From positions 1 to 64,000 of the forward strand of contig JAHEJA010000003.1 of NCBI GenBank assembly GCA_024639125.1: a DNA stretch of 64,000 nucleotides, read 5' to 3'. The position numbers were made by a program, and so were the translations under genes. Numbering within the stretch: the stretch's first letter is position 1; every line of letters starts with the position of its first letter. Below the pieces are notes generated by a model. The model did no database searches and was not told the DNA's origin. It worked only from the letters and a program-made list of their open reading frames with translations. The stretch is from Paracoccaceae bacterium. Lineage in GTDB: Bacteria > Pseudomonadota > Alphaproteobacteria > Rhodobacterales > Rhodobacteraceae. Shown here piece after piece: positions 9,650 to 18,777 of the stretch.

Positions 9650-11526
9650 TATGTGCGTCCAAACAGTCGTTCAATATCAGAAAGCCTAAGTTCGACATAG
9701 GTCGGGCGGCCATGGTTGCATTGACCAGAATGCGGCGTTGCTTCCATTTCGCGCAGCAATGCATTCATTTCCTCGGCCCGCATTCGGCGGCCGGACCGGA
9801 TGGATCCATGGCAGGCGACACGCGAAAGGATGGCTTCGATCTTTTCTTGAACGCTCTGGCTGCTGCCTTGGTCGGCAAGCTCGTCCAGAATATCCAGGAT
9901 CATCGCCTTGGCGTTGATTTCCCCCAAAATCGCGGGGGTTTCATGGATGGCAATCGCATTACCGCCAAAGGCTTCGATCCCCAAGCCAAGCGTTTTCAAA
10001 TCTTCCGCGATGCTCAGAATGCTATCACAGTCATTGGACGACAGCTCAACAATATCAGGGATCAACAAGGCCTGAGCCGCCACGCCGTTGTCGAGCATCT
10101 GCTTTTTCAGCTTTTCATAGACCAACCGTTCATGCGCTGCGTGTTGATCGACAATGACCATACCCGTTGCTGTCTGGGCTATTATATAGTTTTCGTGAAC
10201 TTGCCCTCGTGCGGCACCCAATGGAAAATCGGCTTCGACGTTTGCCGTATTCGCCTCGGGCATTGGATCAACCACATCGACCGTTCGTGCAAACACGGGG
10301 GCGGTTTCCGCGAATTGGGGTGCTGAACGAGACCCTTCATGTGTCAAAGGTGCCTGCGATTGATAGCTTACACTGCGGGCTTGGGCGGATGGGCGGTCCA
10401 TCTGATAGATTGGCCGTTGACCAAGCGGCTCGGGGCGCATGGCCCCTAATGTTGCTGCCGCCACAGTCGATGACGCCCGATGACCTGCATTTGCCAAAGC
10501 ATGACGCAAGCCTGATACGATCAACCCACGTGCAAGACCCGGATCGCGGAACCGCACTTCGGATTTGGCGGGATGCACGTTTACGTCCACGAGATGCGGA
10601 TCACAATCCACAAACAAAGCGACGGCGGGATGCCGGTCACGCGACAGGAAATCGGAATAGGCGCCTCTGAGCGCCCCAATCAACAATTTGTCCCGCACGG
10701 GCCGACCATTCACAAAGAAATACTGCATCACTGCGGATCCACGCGAATAGGTGGGCAAAGCCGCATAGCCGGTTAAATGCAAGCCGTCTCGTTCTGCATC
10801 AATCTTAAGCGCGTTTTCTGCAAATTCGGCCCCCAGCACGCGGGAAAGACGACCATGCAAGGCATCAAACATATCACCGTTTTCAGCATCCGCTTGAAAG
10901 AGTGTGCGATCTTTGTCCCCCGAAGTATCGCGCAGCGTAAACCCTATGAACGGCTCTGCCATTGCAAGCCGTTTGATCACATCGGTAATGGCTTGGGTTT
11001 CGGCCCGATCCGTGCGCATGAATTTCAATCGCGCAGGGGTGGCATAAAATAGATCGCGCAATTCAACGACAGTGCCTTGAGTCAAGGCTGCGGGTTTCAC
11101 CGGGGACATCACGCTTGCCGCCACTGTGATCTGGGCTGCGTCAAAGCCTTGGGCGCGACTGGTGATCGTCAAACGGGCCACGGACCCCAGCGAAGGCAGC
11201 GCTTCGCCGCGAAAGCCAAAGCTATGAATATCAAGCAAGTCAGAGCCATCAATTTTTGATGTCGCATGTCGGGATAAAGCCAAAGGCAAATCATCCGGTG
11301 ACATCCCACATCCATCATCCGTCACGCGGATCAGGGTTTTCCCCCCGTCGGCAATGTCCACGTGGATACGGCTGGCGCCTGCGTCCACAGCATTTTCAAC
11401 CAGCTCTTTGACCGCCGATGCCGGGCGCTCTACGACTTCGCCTGCTGCAATGCGGTTGACAGCGGCTTCGTCCAATTGGCGAATTTGCGGGCGATTTTCG
11501 CTTATGTTGGGGCGGATGTTTTGCAT
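9649..11526 (-). CDS. mutL: DNA mismatch repair protein MutL
   Basis: MutL links MutS mismatch recognition to strand removal. The protein has 625 residues. The GHKL ATPase motifs are present: ELVENAVDAGAS with the catalytic Glu, DDGCGM, and GFRGEALPS. The C-terminal domain carries the endonuclease signature DQHAAHERLVYE (DQHA-x2-E-x4-E), then ACHGSIRSG and CNHGRPT, so this is a nicking MutL of the kind found in bacteria without MutH. The middle region (about 350-440) is a low-complexity linker rich in Ala, Pro and Ser. MutS is not in the window. The start at 11526 is reasonable but its ribosome binding site is weak. Confidence 0.97.
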   Translation of the reverse strand: MQNIRPNISENRPQIRQLDEAAVNRIAAGEVVERPASAVKELVENAVDAGASRIHVDIADGGKTLIRVTDDGCGMSPDDLPLALSRHATSKIDGSDLLDIHSFGFRGEALPSLGSVARLTITSRAQGFDAAQITVAASVMSPVKPAALTQGTVVELRDLFYATPARLKFMRTDRAETQAITDVIKRLAMAEPFIGFTLRDTSGDKDRTLFQADAENGDMFDALHGRLSRVLGAEFAENALKIDAERDGLHLTGYAALPTYSRGSAVMQYFFVNGRPVRDKLLIGALRGAYSDFLSRDRHPAVALFVDCDPHLVDVNVHPAKSEVRFRDPGLARGLIVSGLRHALANAGHRASSTVAAATLGAMRPEPLGQRPIYQMDRPSAQARSVSYQSQAPLTHEGSRSAPQFAETAPVFARTVDVVDPMPEANTANVEADFPLGAARGQVHENYIIAQTATGMVIVDQHAAHERLVYEKLKKQMLDNGVAAQALLIPDIVELSSNDCDSILSIAEDLKTLGLGIEAFGGNAIAIHETPAILGEINAKAMILDILDELADQGSSQSVQEKIEAILSRVACHGSIRSGRRMRAEEMNALLREMEATPHSGQCNHGRPTYVELRLSDIERLFGRT

Positions 11527-11673
11527 ACCCCAATACCTAGCATACGTTTAGACGATTCTGCCATGTCAAACTTTGTTAGAATTTGCACTGATTTTGCCTC
11601 TGTGGACTATTTCCTTCTGGTGTTTTGCGATGAATTGCTCTTTGCTAGACCCAGTTAAAAACAGGGGAATCCT

Positions 11674-12258
11674 ATGTACAAAGTCATTGGTCAACACGCC
11701 AGTCGTGCGTTTCGTGTCATGTGGATGTTAGAAGAATTGGGTCAGCCCTATGAACACATCGACGTCAAGCCGGGCACGCAAGAGGTTTTGAAATATCATC
11801 CAACTGGCAAAATTCCGGTTTTGTTAGATGGCGCGGCCGCTTTGACGGACTCTGCGGCGATTATGACGTATTTGGCGGACAAGCATAACGGGCTTACCTA
11901 TGCGGCCGGAACGGTCGAGCGCGCGAAACAAGACGCGTGGCTTCACAGGATCAACGACGAAATCGATGCGATCTTGTGGACCGCTGCGCGCCATAGTTTT
12001 ATCCTTCCCGAAGAGCAGCGCGTGCCCGAGGTCAAAGAAAGCCTCAAGTGGGAATATTCACGCAATTTGCAACGGATCATGGACGAAATGGAAGGCCCCT
12101 TTCTGATGGGCGACAAGGTCACTGTGCCTGATTTGATTTTTGCCCATTGCGGCGGTTGGGCCATGAGCGCCAAGTTCCCCACCGATAATGAGGCCTTCAA
12201 GGACTATACCAAAACACTTCGGTCTCGGGACGCGTTTAAACGGGCATTAGCATCATGA
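11674..12258 (+). CDS. Glutathione S-transferase family protein
   Basis: The protein has 194 residues with an N-terminal thioredoxin-like GST domain. YKVIGQHASRAFRVMWMLEELGQPYE contains the candidate catalytic serine region, and GKIPVLLDGAAALTDSAAIMTYLAD holds the cis-proline and the glutathione-binding DS motif. An all-helical C-terminal domain follows (LMGDKVTVPDLIFAHCGGWA). AGGGGAA precedes the ATG. A second GST gene overlaps its end by 4 bases, so the two are co-translated. The substrate is not predictable. Confidence 0.88.
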   Translation: MYKVIGQHASRAFRVMWMLEELGQPYEHIDVKPGTQEVLKYHPTGKIPVLLDGAAALTDSAAIMTYLADKHNGLTYAAGTVERAKQDAWLHRINDEIDAILWTAARHSFILPEEQRVPEVKESLKWEYSRNLQRIMDEMEGPFLMGDKVTVPDLIFAHCGGWAMSAKFPTDNEAFKDYTKTLRSRDAFKRALAS

Positions 12259-12836
12259 AACTATATTATTCTCCAACATCGCCCTATGCGCGGATTGTAC
12301 GTGTGATTGCGCGTGAAACTGGGTTGATTTCACAGATTGAAGAAGAAATTGCAAAAACCCGTGTACATGGAACGGATTATTTCCAAATTACGCCTGTTGC
12401 GCGCATTCCTGCGTTGGTCGTTGAGGGCCGTTTGATCGCTGATACGCGCGATATTGCGCAGTATTTCGAGGACATGAGCCAAACAGTTTGGATCGGGGAT
12501 GAAACACCTTTGGCACAGACCTATCGCCAAGTTGCAATTGGGTTATTGGATGGACTGGCCGTCTGGAGCCGCGAAGCGCATCGCGATCAAGCCTTGCGAT
12601 CAGACAAGATCAAAGCCTATGAAAAAGAGCGCGCTGAAACGGCCTTGCCTTGGTTGAACGCCAATAGCTTTGCCTGTCGAGAGTGGAACTTTTCTGGTGT
12701 GGCATTGACCTGTGCTTTTGAATATTCTCAGCGCAATGCGTTGGACGTGGATTGGGCAGGGCTTGCCCCCGATTTGATGGCTTGGATGACAACCCAAATG
12801 GCGCGTCCGTCAATGCAAGATACGCGCGCGCCGTAG
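12255..12836 (+). CDS. Glutathione S-transferase family protein, second copy
   Basis: The protein has 193 residues. The N-terminal domain reads MKLYYSPTSPYARIVRVIA, with Ser at the position of the usual catalytic residue, followed by VARIPALVVEGRLIADTRDIAQYFE, which contains the cis-proline and glutathione-contact segment. The C-terminal helical domain is shorter and more divergent than in its neighbour. The ATG overlaps the TGA of the preceding GST gene. It resembles the YfcF/YibF-like GSTs in layout, but I do not assign a reaction. It ends one base before the convergent flavoprotein gene. Confidence 0.85.
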   Translation: MKLYYSPTSPYARIVRVIARETGLISQIEEEIAKTRVHGTDYFQITPVARIPALVVEGRLIADTRDIAQYFEDMSQTVWIGDETPLAQTYRQVAIGLLDGLAVWSREAHRDQALRSDKIKAYEKERAETALPWLNANSFACREWNFSGVALTCAFEYSQRNALDVDWAGLAPDLMAWMTTQMARPSMQDTRAP

Positions 12837-12837
12837 G

Positions 12838-14022
12838 TTAGGTTTGATCTGCAAAGCGAGCCGCCTGTTGGCCCGCCCAAGCCCCCGTCGCAAAGCAAGC
12901 CGTCAACAGGTATCCGCCTGTTGGCGCTTCCCAATCGATCATTTCCCCAACACAGAAATGGCCGGGCTGTTTGATCAGCATCAGGTTCGCATCTAGCTCT
13001 GACCACGCCACGCCACCCGCTGTGGAAATCGCTTCATCCATCGGGGCAGGTCCATGAATAGGTAGCTTTAGGGACTTGATACGCTGTGCCAATTCTTTGG
13101 GGTGAGATGGAAGCGGACGCGCGCATTCCTGAAGCAAGGCAATCTTGATAGGATCCAACCGCGCAGCTGTGCGCAGGATATTAGACAGCGTTTTTTTCCC
13201 TTGGGCTTTTGTGAGTACGGTTTCCAAATCTTCATGACTTCGGTCTGGAGCTAAATCAACAAAGACATCAGCCCCAGTTCTAGCCCATTTGCTTATGCTG
13301 TAGATCCCGCCGCCTTCGAGCCCCTTTTGTGACAGGATGGCTTCGCCACGGGTTATGTGACCTTGGCAGCGTAAACTGATCGCTTTCAGGGGGGTGCCGA
13401 AAAAGGGCAACATGTGATGCGACCATGACACCCCAAGCGCGCTGTTGGCGGGGGCAAAGGGTGCAAGCGCAATGCCGCGTTTGGCAAAGTCTGCGGCCCA
13501 TGTGCCATCGGACCCAAGCTTGCGCCAACTCGCGCCGCCCATTGCGTAGATCGTGATGTCTGGGGTGATTTGACGCGGCCCGTCTGGTGTATCAAACTGA
13601 TGTGTGCCGTCCATAAACCCAAGCCATCGCCACCGCGTCAAGAGCGTGACATTCGCCTCTGCCAACCGCCGCAACCATGCGCGTAACAAGGGTGATGCTT
13701 TCATGACTTTGGGGAAAACGCGCCCTGTGCTGCCTGTGAAAACGTCGGCACCCAGGTCATTGGCCCAAGCGATCACCGCCTGTGGTGGCACATGATCGAG
13801 GATTGGACCAAGCCGTTTTTGTGCCTCGGTATAAGCGGTCAGAAAAGCGGTCGTATCCTCGACTTTGGTAAGGTTCAGACCGGATTTTCCAGCCATGAGG
13901 AATTTGCGCCCAAGGCTGGGTTTGGCCTCTGTTATAGTGACGTCAAGTCCAGCTGCGGCCAGCTGTTCAGCTGCCATCAATCCAGCAGGGCCGCCCCCGA
14001 TTATGAGCGCAGTTTTTGTCAT
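12838..14022 (-). CDS. NAD(P)/FAD-dependent oxidoreductase, HI0933/BaiN-like (TIGR03862 type)
   Basis: The protein has 394 residues. The dinucleotide-binding GGGPAGLMAAEQLAAAG is near the N-terminus, then the family hallmark SLGRKFLMAGKSGLNLT, and a C-terminal GGVAWSELDANLMLIKQPG with FCVGEMIDWEAPTGGY, as in HI0933-like flavoproteins. Members include BaiN and various uncharacterised reductases; the substrate here is unknown. I start at 14022, where the ATG overlaps the TGA of the upstream mscS gene (ATGA junction). An open frame to 14109 merely runs into mscS. Confidence 0.85.
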   Translation of the reverse strand: MTKTALIIGGGPAGLMAAEQLAAAGLDVTITEAKPSLGRKFLMAGKSGLNLTKVEDTTAFLTAYTEAQKRLGPILDHVPPQAVIAWANDLGADVFTGSTGRVFPKVMKASPLLRAWLRRLAEANVTLLTRWRWLGFMDGTHQFDTPDGPRQITPDITIYAMGGASWRKLGSDGTWAADFAKRGIALAPFAPANSALGVSWSHHMLPFFGTPLKAISLRCQGHITRGEAILSQKGLEGGGIYSISKWARTGADVFVDLAPDRSHEDLETVLTKAQGKKTLSNILRTAARLDPIKIALLQECARPLPSHPKELAQRIKSLKLPIHGPAPMDEAISTAGGVAWSELDANLMLIKQPGHFCVGEMIDWEAPTGGYLLTACFATGAWAGQQAARFADQT

Positions 14023-15347
14023 ACTTCTGGCACGGGCGGTAGATTTTTGAATTCTACCACGCGATGTGGGTAAGGGATTTGGATACCATTTTCCTTGAGT
14101 GCGTTCCAAATGATGAACAGCACCTCAGAGGTGTATTTGTTTTTCCCGTCGTCAATGCCATTCACCCAGAATTCAAGCGCAAAATTGATCCCACTGTCGC
14201 CAAAACCACGTAGCTCACAATCCGGTGGATAGGGCTTGCTGAGAATATTTGCATTTTGCGCCACCGCTTTTTCAACAATGTCGGGAACCAGATTTATATC
14301 CGTATCATAAGACACCGAGAATTCGGCTTCATAGCGGTTCGCACTGCCTTGGTCGGAATAGTTGACAACGCGCGTTGTAATGAAATCTTCGTTCGGCACC
14401 ACGATCCAGCGCCCGTCGTAGGTTTCCAAAATCATCGCGCGGGCGGTGGTTTTTACGATTGTGCCCGCTTCACCGCCGTCTAGCTCGACATAGTCACCAA
14501 CGGTGGCTTGCCCTTCGAGCAATAGAATAACGCCCGAGATAAAGTTAGATGCGATTTTCTGTAGGCCAAAGCCCAAACCAACGCCAACGGCACCGCCAAG
14601 TACGGCAAGCGACGTAAGCGAAATCCCCATGATGTTCATCAATACCAAGAAAGCGACACCGAAAATTGTAATTTCAGCTGCTTTTGTGGCCAATTGTCGT
14701 GTGGCAGGTTCCATGTCCTGTTGCTGATGGATAAGCCCGCTGGATTGATCGTTTGACCAACGCCCCAACCAGAAAATTATACTGCCGATGACAATGAATT
14801 GGATCAGCCACAATAAATCAAACGACAGATTGCCCAATGGCACAATGGTTGATCTTAGGAACTCGGCTACTAAGGAATGAAGGCCAATTGCATAAAGCGC
14901 CCCGACGGGGATCAAGACGAATTTGCCGATAAGCTTCAGCAAGGGATCCTTGAGCATGTCTTTGGCAAAGCTGCGAATGGCCAAAAACAAAAAGACACGT
15001 TTCCCAAAAGCGATCACGCCGCCGCTGTCAAACATGCTTCGAACGATGGCTTCGCCCGCTGCGGTGAACGCATAGGCCAACAAAGGCAGGATAAGGGGCA
15101 AAAACAATAGGATAAATCGGCGTGCCGAGGCAAAGATCGACTCTGACGCGCTTGTGGGGGTCAAAAGACGTGTCAAAAGCGGTGACAGGCGTTTGTTAAT
15201 CAAAACCGCAAGCACATAGGCTGCGATCAATAACAAGAACTGCGTCCAGGCCGCCGGGCTAATAAGCCAAGAAATCGCCACGTCGCGTGCTTGTTCCAAA
15301 TAGCCTAGCGCCGTTTGAACGATTCCTGATTGATTTAACGATTCCAT
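14019..15347 (-). CDS. Mechanosensitive ion channel of the MscS family
   Basis: The protein has 442 residues with several hydrophobic segments in the first 270 residues (for example FLLLIAAYVLAVLI, FILLFLPLILPLLAYAF and FIVIGSIIFWLG). These are followed by the pore helix and MscS core: SLAVLGGAVGVGLGFGLQKI carries the Gly/Ala-rich TM3, then FISGVILLLEGQATVGDYVEL, then the beta domain and cytoplasmic vestibule. Such channels release solutes on hypo-osmotic shock. The extended N-terminal region distinguishes it from the minimal MscS of E. coli. It is coupled to the flavoprotein gene by a 4-base overlap. Confidence 0.92.
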   Translation of the reverse strand: MESLNQSGIVQTALGYLEQARDVAISWLISPAAWTQFLLLIAAYVLAVLINKRLSPLLTRLLTPTSASESIFASARRFILLFLPLILPLLAYAFTAAGEAIVRSMFDSGGVIAFGKRVFLFLAIRSFAKDMLKDPLLKLIGKFVLIPVGALYAIGLHSLVAEFLRSTIVPLGNLSFDLLWLIQFIVIGSIIFWLGRWSNDQSSGLIHQQQDMEPATRQLATKAAEITIFGVAFLVLMNIMGISLTSLAVLGGAVGVGLGFGLQKIASNFISGVILLLEGQATVGDYVELDGGEAGTIVKTTARAMILETYDGRWIVVPNEDFITTRVVNYSDQGSANRYEAEFSVSYDTDINLVPDIVEKAVAQNANILSKPYPPDCELRGFGDSGINFALEFWVNGIDDGKNKYTSEVLFIIWNALKENGIQIPYPHRVVEFKNLPPVPEV

Positions 15348-15422
15348 TGTTACCCCTTGATTCTATGACACCGCGCAGCATTTTCATGCAATGTGCCGCT
15401 TTTTAACACAAGGGTTGATTGC

Positions 15423-15728
15423 ATGACAGACCACGACCTGCCCCCGATTTGCCCGTTGTGCGACCGCCCAATTCCCAAAGGTGTCCCCCAAAGTGCGCAT
15501 CATTTGATCCCCAAATTAAAAGGTGGAAAAGGGGGCGCGACGGTGCTTTTGCATCATGTCTGTCACAAAGAAATTCATGCCAGCCTAAGGGAAGCCGATC
15601 TTGCGCGGCAATATTGCACGATTGAGGCCCTAAGAACGCATCCTAGATTAGCAAAATTCATTGCTTGGATTGCAAAACGCCCCCCCGAATTCATATCCAA
15701 ATCCAAAGGAGGGCGTCGCAAACGTTAG
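15423..15728 (+). CDS. Small HNH endonuclease family protein
   Basis: The protein has 101 residues. It has a CPLC zinc-knuckle cysteine pair near residue 10, the HNH core AHHLIPKLKGGKGG and VLLHHVCHKEIHA, and a basic tail GGRRKR. Free-standing HNH proteins of this size are widespread, usually of unknown role; nothing links it to a restriction, toxin or phage module here. I place the start at ATG 15423, which gives the compact domain; a longer frame from 15393 is possible. Its TAG overlaps the TAA of the convergent ECH-like gene. Confidence 0.75.
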   Translation: MTDHDLPPICPLCDRPIPKGVPQSAHHLIPKLKGGKGGATVLLHHVCHKEIHASLREADLARQYCTIEALRTHPRLAKFIAWIAKRPPEFISKSKGGRRKR

Positions 15729-16333
15729 TCGATCATGCCTTTTATGTTTGCAACATGTCCGGGATCTGCTTGGGCGCTGTCTGCTAGAAGGGCATGCGCG
15801 CAGGGCAAGAGATCATCCTGATCAACGATGCGGTCAATCAACCCATAAGTCAGTGCCGTCGCAGCGTCGATTTTCTGCCCCGCCATGAGGATCATTTTGG
15901 TGCGGGCTGGACCAATAAGCGTGCTCATACGAATGGGATCGCTTGGCTGCGGAAGGTAGCCAAGTTTCATAACCGGATAAAAGAATTTGGCGTTTTCAAC
16001 GGCGATCCGTAGATCACAGGCCAAGACCATGCCTGTCGCGCCCCCGGCTAATGTGCCGTTCAACGCAGCAATTGTTAAACATGGCATTAACGCAATCGCG
16101 GTGGACAAACGTTCCCACACATCCGACGTGGCTAGCCCAGCTTTGGCAGCCTCAAGATCAGCACCTGCGCTAAAAACCTTGCCGGTGCCGGTCAAAATAA
16201 AGCCCCGCGCATCTGTCGCGCTATGGGCGATATCAACCAGGTTTTCCAACATGTCATGAGTAAGCGCGTTGGCTTTGTCTGGACGATTAAGCGTGACTGT
16301 CCAGATGTCATCGGTTTTGTCTAGTTCAATCAT
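15725..16333 (-). CDS. Enoyl-CoA hydratase/isomerase family protein, lacking the usual catalytic glutamates
   Basis: The 202-residue crotonase-fold protein is short compared with the usual 255-260. The oxyanion-hole region is present (GKVFSAGADLEA, and NGTLAGGATGMVLACDLRIA). The glutamate normally found in the GGG-C/N-E segment is absent (GGATGMV), and the second glutamate of the 'PE' segment is also replaced (FYPVMKLGYLPQPSD). It probably does not hydrate enoyl-CoA in the standard way, and may be an isomerase, a thioesterase-like or a binding variant. It is co-translated with the SDR gene (ATGA overlap), suggesting a joint role in acyl-CoA or short-chain substrate metabolism. No frameshift is evident. 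Confidence 0.75.
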   Translation of the reverse strand: MIELDKTDDIWTVTLNRPDKANALTHDMLENLVDIAHSATDARGFILTGTGKVFSAGADLEAAKAGLATSDVWERLSTAIALMPCLTIAALNGTLAGGATGMVLACDLRIAVENAKFFYPVMKLGYLPQPSDPIRMSTLIGPARTKMILMAGQKIDAATALTYGLIDRIVDQDDLLPCAHALLADSAQADPGHVANIKGMID

Positions 16334-17082
16334 TTTAGCCCAACGCGTTGAAGAATGTCAGGATCACGGAGTGTGATTTCTTGGCCTAAATGATCGTCGC
16401 TGTCTGGGCTACACATCCATTCCAAGGTACGCGCTGGCCATTCCGGGGGGATGTGATCGCTCCATTCAAGCTGGCTTATTGGGTTTATGCCGCTTGCTTT
16501 GATTTCCTTTTGCATCTGTGTGGCAACGGTGCCGGGCGAAAGACCCATGGCGCGAATGCCCGCCGCGCGGTTTTCCAAATCGACCATACGTGTCATCATG
16601 GCGGCGCCGGCTTTGGCGGCGCAATAATGGCTCCAGGCTTCGATTGGGTTATGGGCTGCGCCCGAGCTGATTGTTAGGATTGTTCCGCTTTGGCGTGCGC
16701 GCATGGAGGGTAAAACCGCACGCATGCCGTAAAAGACGCCCTTGAGGTTCGTATCGACCGTTTGGCCCCATGTGTCAGGGTCGGCGGTGGCGATATGTGA
16801 AATGGGTTCAATCGTCCCAGCGTTATTGATCAAGATATCGACCTCTCCAAAGGTGGATTGGCACGCATCAACCGCCGCCTGGACCGCATGAAATGATCCG
16901 ACATCACATGCCAGCGCCAGAGCAGACGGGCCGATGTCAGCTGCGATACGTGATGTCTGATCAAGCCCGCGCGCCAACAAGCATACTTTGGCGCCTTGTG
17001 CTGCAAAAAGCCGTGCGGTCGCTTCGCCGATCCCGCGACTTGCGCCAGTGATCATGACCGTTTTTCCCGAAAGTATCGACAT
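16330..17082 (-). CDS. SDR family NAD(P)-dependent oxidoreductase
   Basis: The protein has 250 residues. The cofactor-binding TGASRGIGEA lies near the N-terminus, with the NAG motif in DILINNAGTIEP, the catalytic Ser in ILTISSGAAHN and the Tyr-Lys pair in SHYCAAKAG. I start at 17082, preceded by GGGGGAA; this removes a 39-residue in-frame extension with no family resemblance. The stop overlaps the start of the ECH-like gene. The substrate is unknown. It is divergent from the DUF2125 gene. Confidence 0.87.
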   Translation of the reverse strand: MSILSGKTVMITGASRGIGEATARLFAAQGAKVCLLARGLDQTSRIAADIGPSALALACDVGSFHAVQAAVDACQSTFGEVDILINNAGTIEPISHIATADPDTWGQTVDTNLKGVFYGMRAVLPSMRARQSGTILTISSGAAHNPIEAWSHYCAAKAGAAMMTRMVDLENRAAGIRAMGLSPGTVATQMQKEIKASGINPISQLEWSDHIPPEWPARTLEWMCSPDSDDHLGQEITLRDPDILQRVGLK

Positions 17083-17209
17083 AGTTCCCCCGCTGAATGA
17101 TAACTTGGTTTTCAGGTGTACCTTGCGAAACCTTGCTCGTCTAGCAGCGGCTTCTTGAAAGTTGCCGTCAAAAGGCACAGATATTGTCATAAACGACAAA
17201 GGAATATCG

Positions 17210-18700
17210 ATGCGACGTACTTACGCCAATTTTTCGACAAGTGCCCTTGCTCTTGGTTTTATGTCCACAGCTGTTTGGGCAGATGTCACGGCACAAGATG
17301 TTTGGAATAACTTTGAAACCTTGGCGGGTGCCAATGGGTATCATTTTTCCACGGCCCCAAAACGGGTCGGACAGGATGTTGTATTTGGCGACGTTTCAAT
17401 CACATTCAAAGACCCCACCCAAGGGAACGCGCTACAGTTAGATTTCAGCAGCCTAAGGTTCCAAGGCAATCCGGATGGCACAGTGTCCATCGTGGTCCCG
17501 TCGCAAATCCCATTTTCCCAAGTTGTTCCGGTCTATGAAGCAGGCAAAGTGCGCAAATTGATTGGTGTCCATAGTTTGAAGGGGGCAGAGATTGTTGCCA
17601 GTGGCACACCCGATGCTATTTCCTTTGGCTATCGCGCGGAAAACATGTCGATGACAACAATTGATCAGGATCCTGCCGTGACGCCGGATATGGATTTGCG
17701 GCTGGATATGGGGGATCTCCGGGGGCGTATGGATACCGCACCCAATGGTGGGCAAACCGTCAATGCAGAGGCCAAGTCAATCGAATATGTGCTGACATTG
17801 AAGGAACCTGATAACATCGTGAACATGTTTACGGGCGGCTATGGGGATGTGGTCATAGCAAGCACCACAACCGTGCCTATGGGACAGGTGGCGACACGCA
17901 CAAGCTTTGAGCAAGGGCAGGCTGGGAGCGTGATGTATTCCTTTGGGTCCGGCCGCTCTGAAATAGCGCTGGGTGGTGCCGATAAGCGAACCAAGGTTGA
18001 AAGTACGTCTCGGTCCGGCGAATTGCGTATGACGTCAAACAAAAATGAAACATCTTTTGATCTTTCGTCTGAGGGTTTGGATATCCGTGTCGAGGCGGCG
18101 GGGCTGGGTTTTCCAGTGACATTTTCGGGTGATAAATTAAAACTTGCAGGGGCCATGCCGACGCTTGCATCACGCGAACCACAGGCGTTCAATTTGGAAA
18201 TTGCCCTGGAAGACGTGGCTTTGGGCGACCAGCTGTGGTCGATGTTTGATCCCACCAATGCTTTGTCGCATGCGCCCATGCGGCTTATGCTGAATGTGGA
18301 TGGTACAGGCGTGCAGGGCTTTGATCTGACGCCAAGTCAGGAAGAATTACCCAAATCGACAGACGCGGGATGGCTGGAAACGTTGAATATCAATGCTCTT
18401 GGAGTTTCGCTTTTGGGGGCAGAGCTAACGGGAAACGGTCGATTTGTGTTTGATAGCACAGATACCAAAACCTATGATGGGTTTCCCAAGCCCGAAGGCA
18501 AAGCGGATTTGCGGTTAACAGGGTTGAATGCAGCACTTGATAGTTTGATCAAGGCGGGATTGGTGCAAGCCGATCAAATGATGATGCCTCGTTTGATGCT
18601 GGGAATGTTTACGCGCCCTGTGGGGGATGATGCTTTTGAAACGGATCTACAGTTTGGCAAAAACGGCGATATTCGTATGAATGGTCAGCGATTGCGCTAA
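17210..18700 (+). CDS. DUF2125 domain-containing exported protein
   Basis: The protein has 496 residues with a signal peptide (MRRTYANFSTSALALGFMSTAVWA, cleavage after AWA-type residues near 24). The rest is a long beta-rich periplasmic region of the DUF2125 family, which is common in Rhodobacterales and other alphaproteobacteria and has no known function. Regularly spaced segments such as GELRMTSNKNETSFDLSSEGLDIR and FGKNGDIRMNGQRLR at the very end suggest a lipid-transfer-like or AsmA-like beta fold, but that is inference. I start at 17210 so that the signal peptide is N-terminal. A hairpin pair follows the stop. Confidence 0.8.
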   Translation: MRRTYANFSTSALALGFMSTAVWADVTAQDVWNNFETLAGANGYHFSTAPKRVGQDVVFGDVSITFKDPTQGNALQLDFSSLRFQGNPDGTVSIVVPSQIPFSQVVPVYEAGKVRKLIGVHSLKGAEIVASGTPDAISFGYRAENMSMTTIDQDPAVTPDMDLRLDMGDLRGRMDTAPNGGQTVNAEAKSIEYVLTLKEPDNIVNMFTGGYGDVVIASTTTVPMGQVATRTSFEQGQAGSVMYSFGSGRSEIALGGADKRTKVESTSRSGELRMTSNKNETSFDLSSEGLDIRVEAAGLGFPVTFSGDKLKLAGAMPTLASREPQAFNLEIALEDVALGDQLWSMFDPTNALSHAPMRLMLNVDGTGVQGFDLTPSQEELPKSTDAGWLETLNINALGVSLLGAELTGNGRFVFDSTDTKTYDGFPKPEGKADLRLTGLNAALDSLIKAGLVQADQMMMPRLMLGMFTRPVGDDAFETDLQFGKNGDIRMNGQRLR

Positions 18701-18717
18701 GGGTTTTACCGCGATGA

Positions 18718-18769
18718 CGCCCCTTTGGGGCGGCTCTATGAGCACAGCCCCCAATCCTTGGGGCTGTGC
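18718..18769. terminator. Two hairpins between convergent genes
   Basis: CGCCCC-TTT-GGGGCG (18718-18732) is followed by a perfect 10-bp stem GCACAGCCCC / GGGGCTGTGC (18742-18751 with 18760-18769). They lie between the DUF2125 gene and ghrA, which run towards each other. There is no T-run on either side, but stem strength and position favour bidirectional termination. Confidence 0.55.
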
Positions 18770-18777
18770 GGTTGGGG

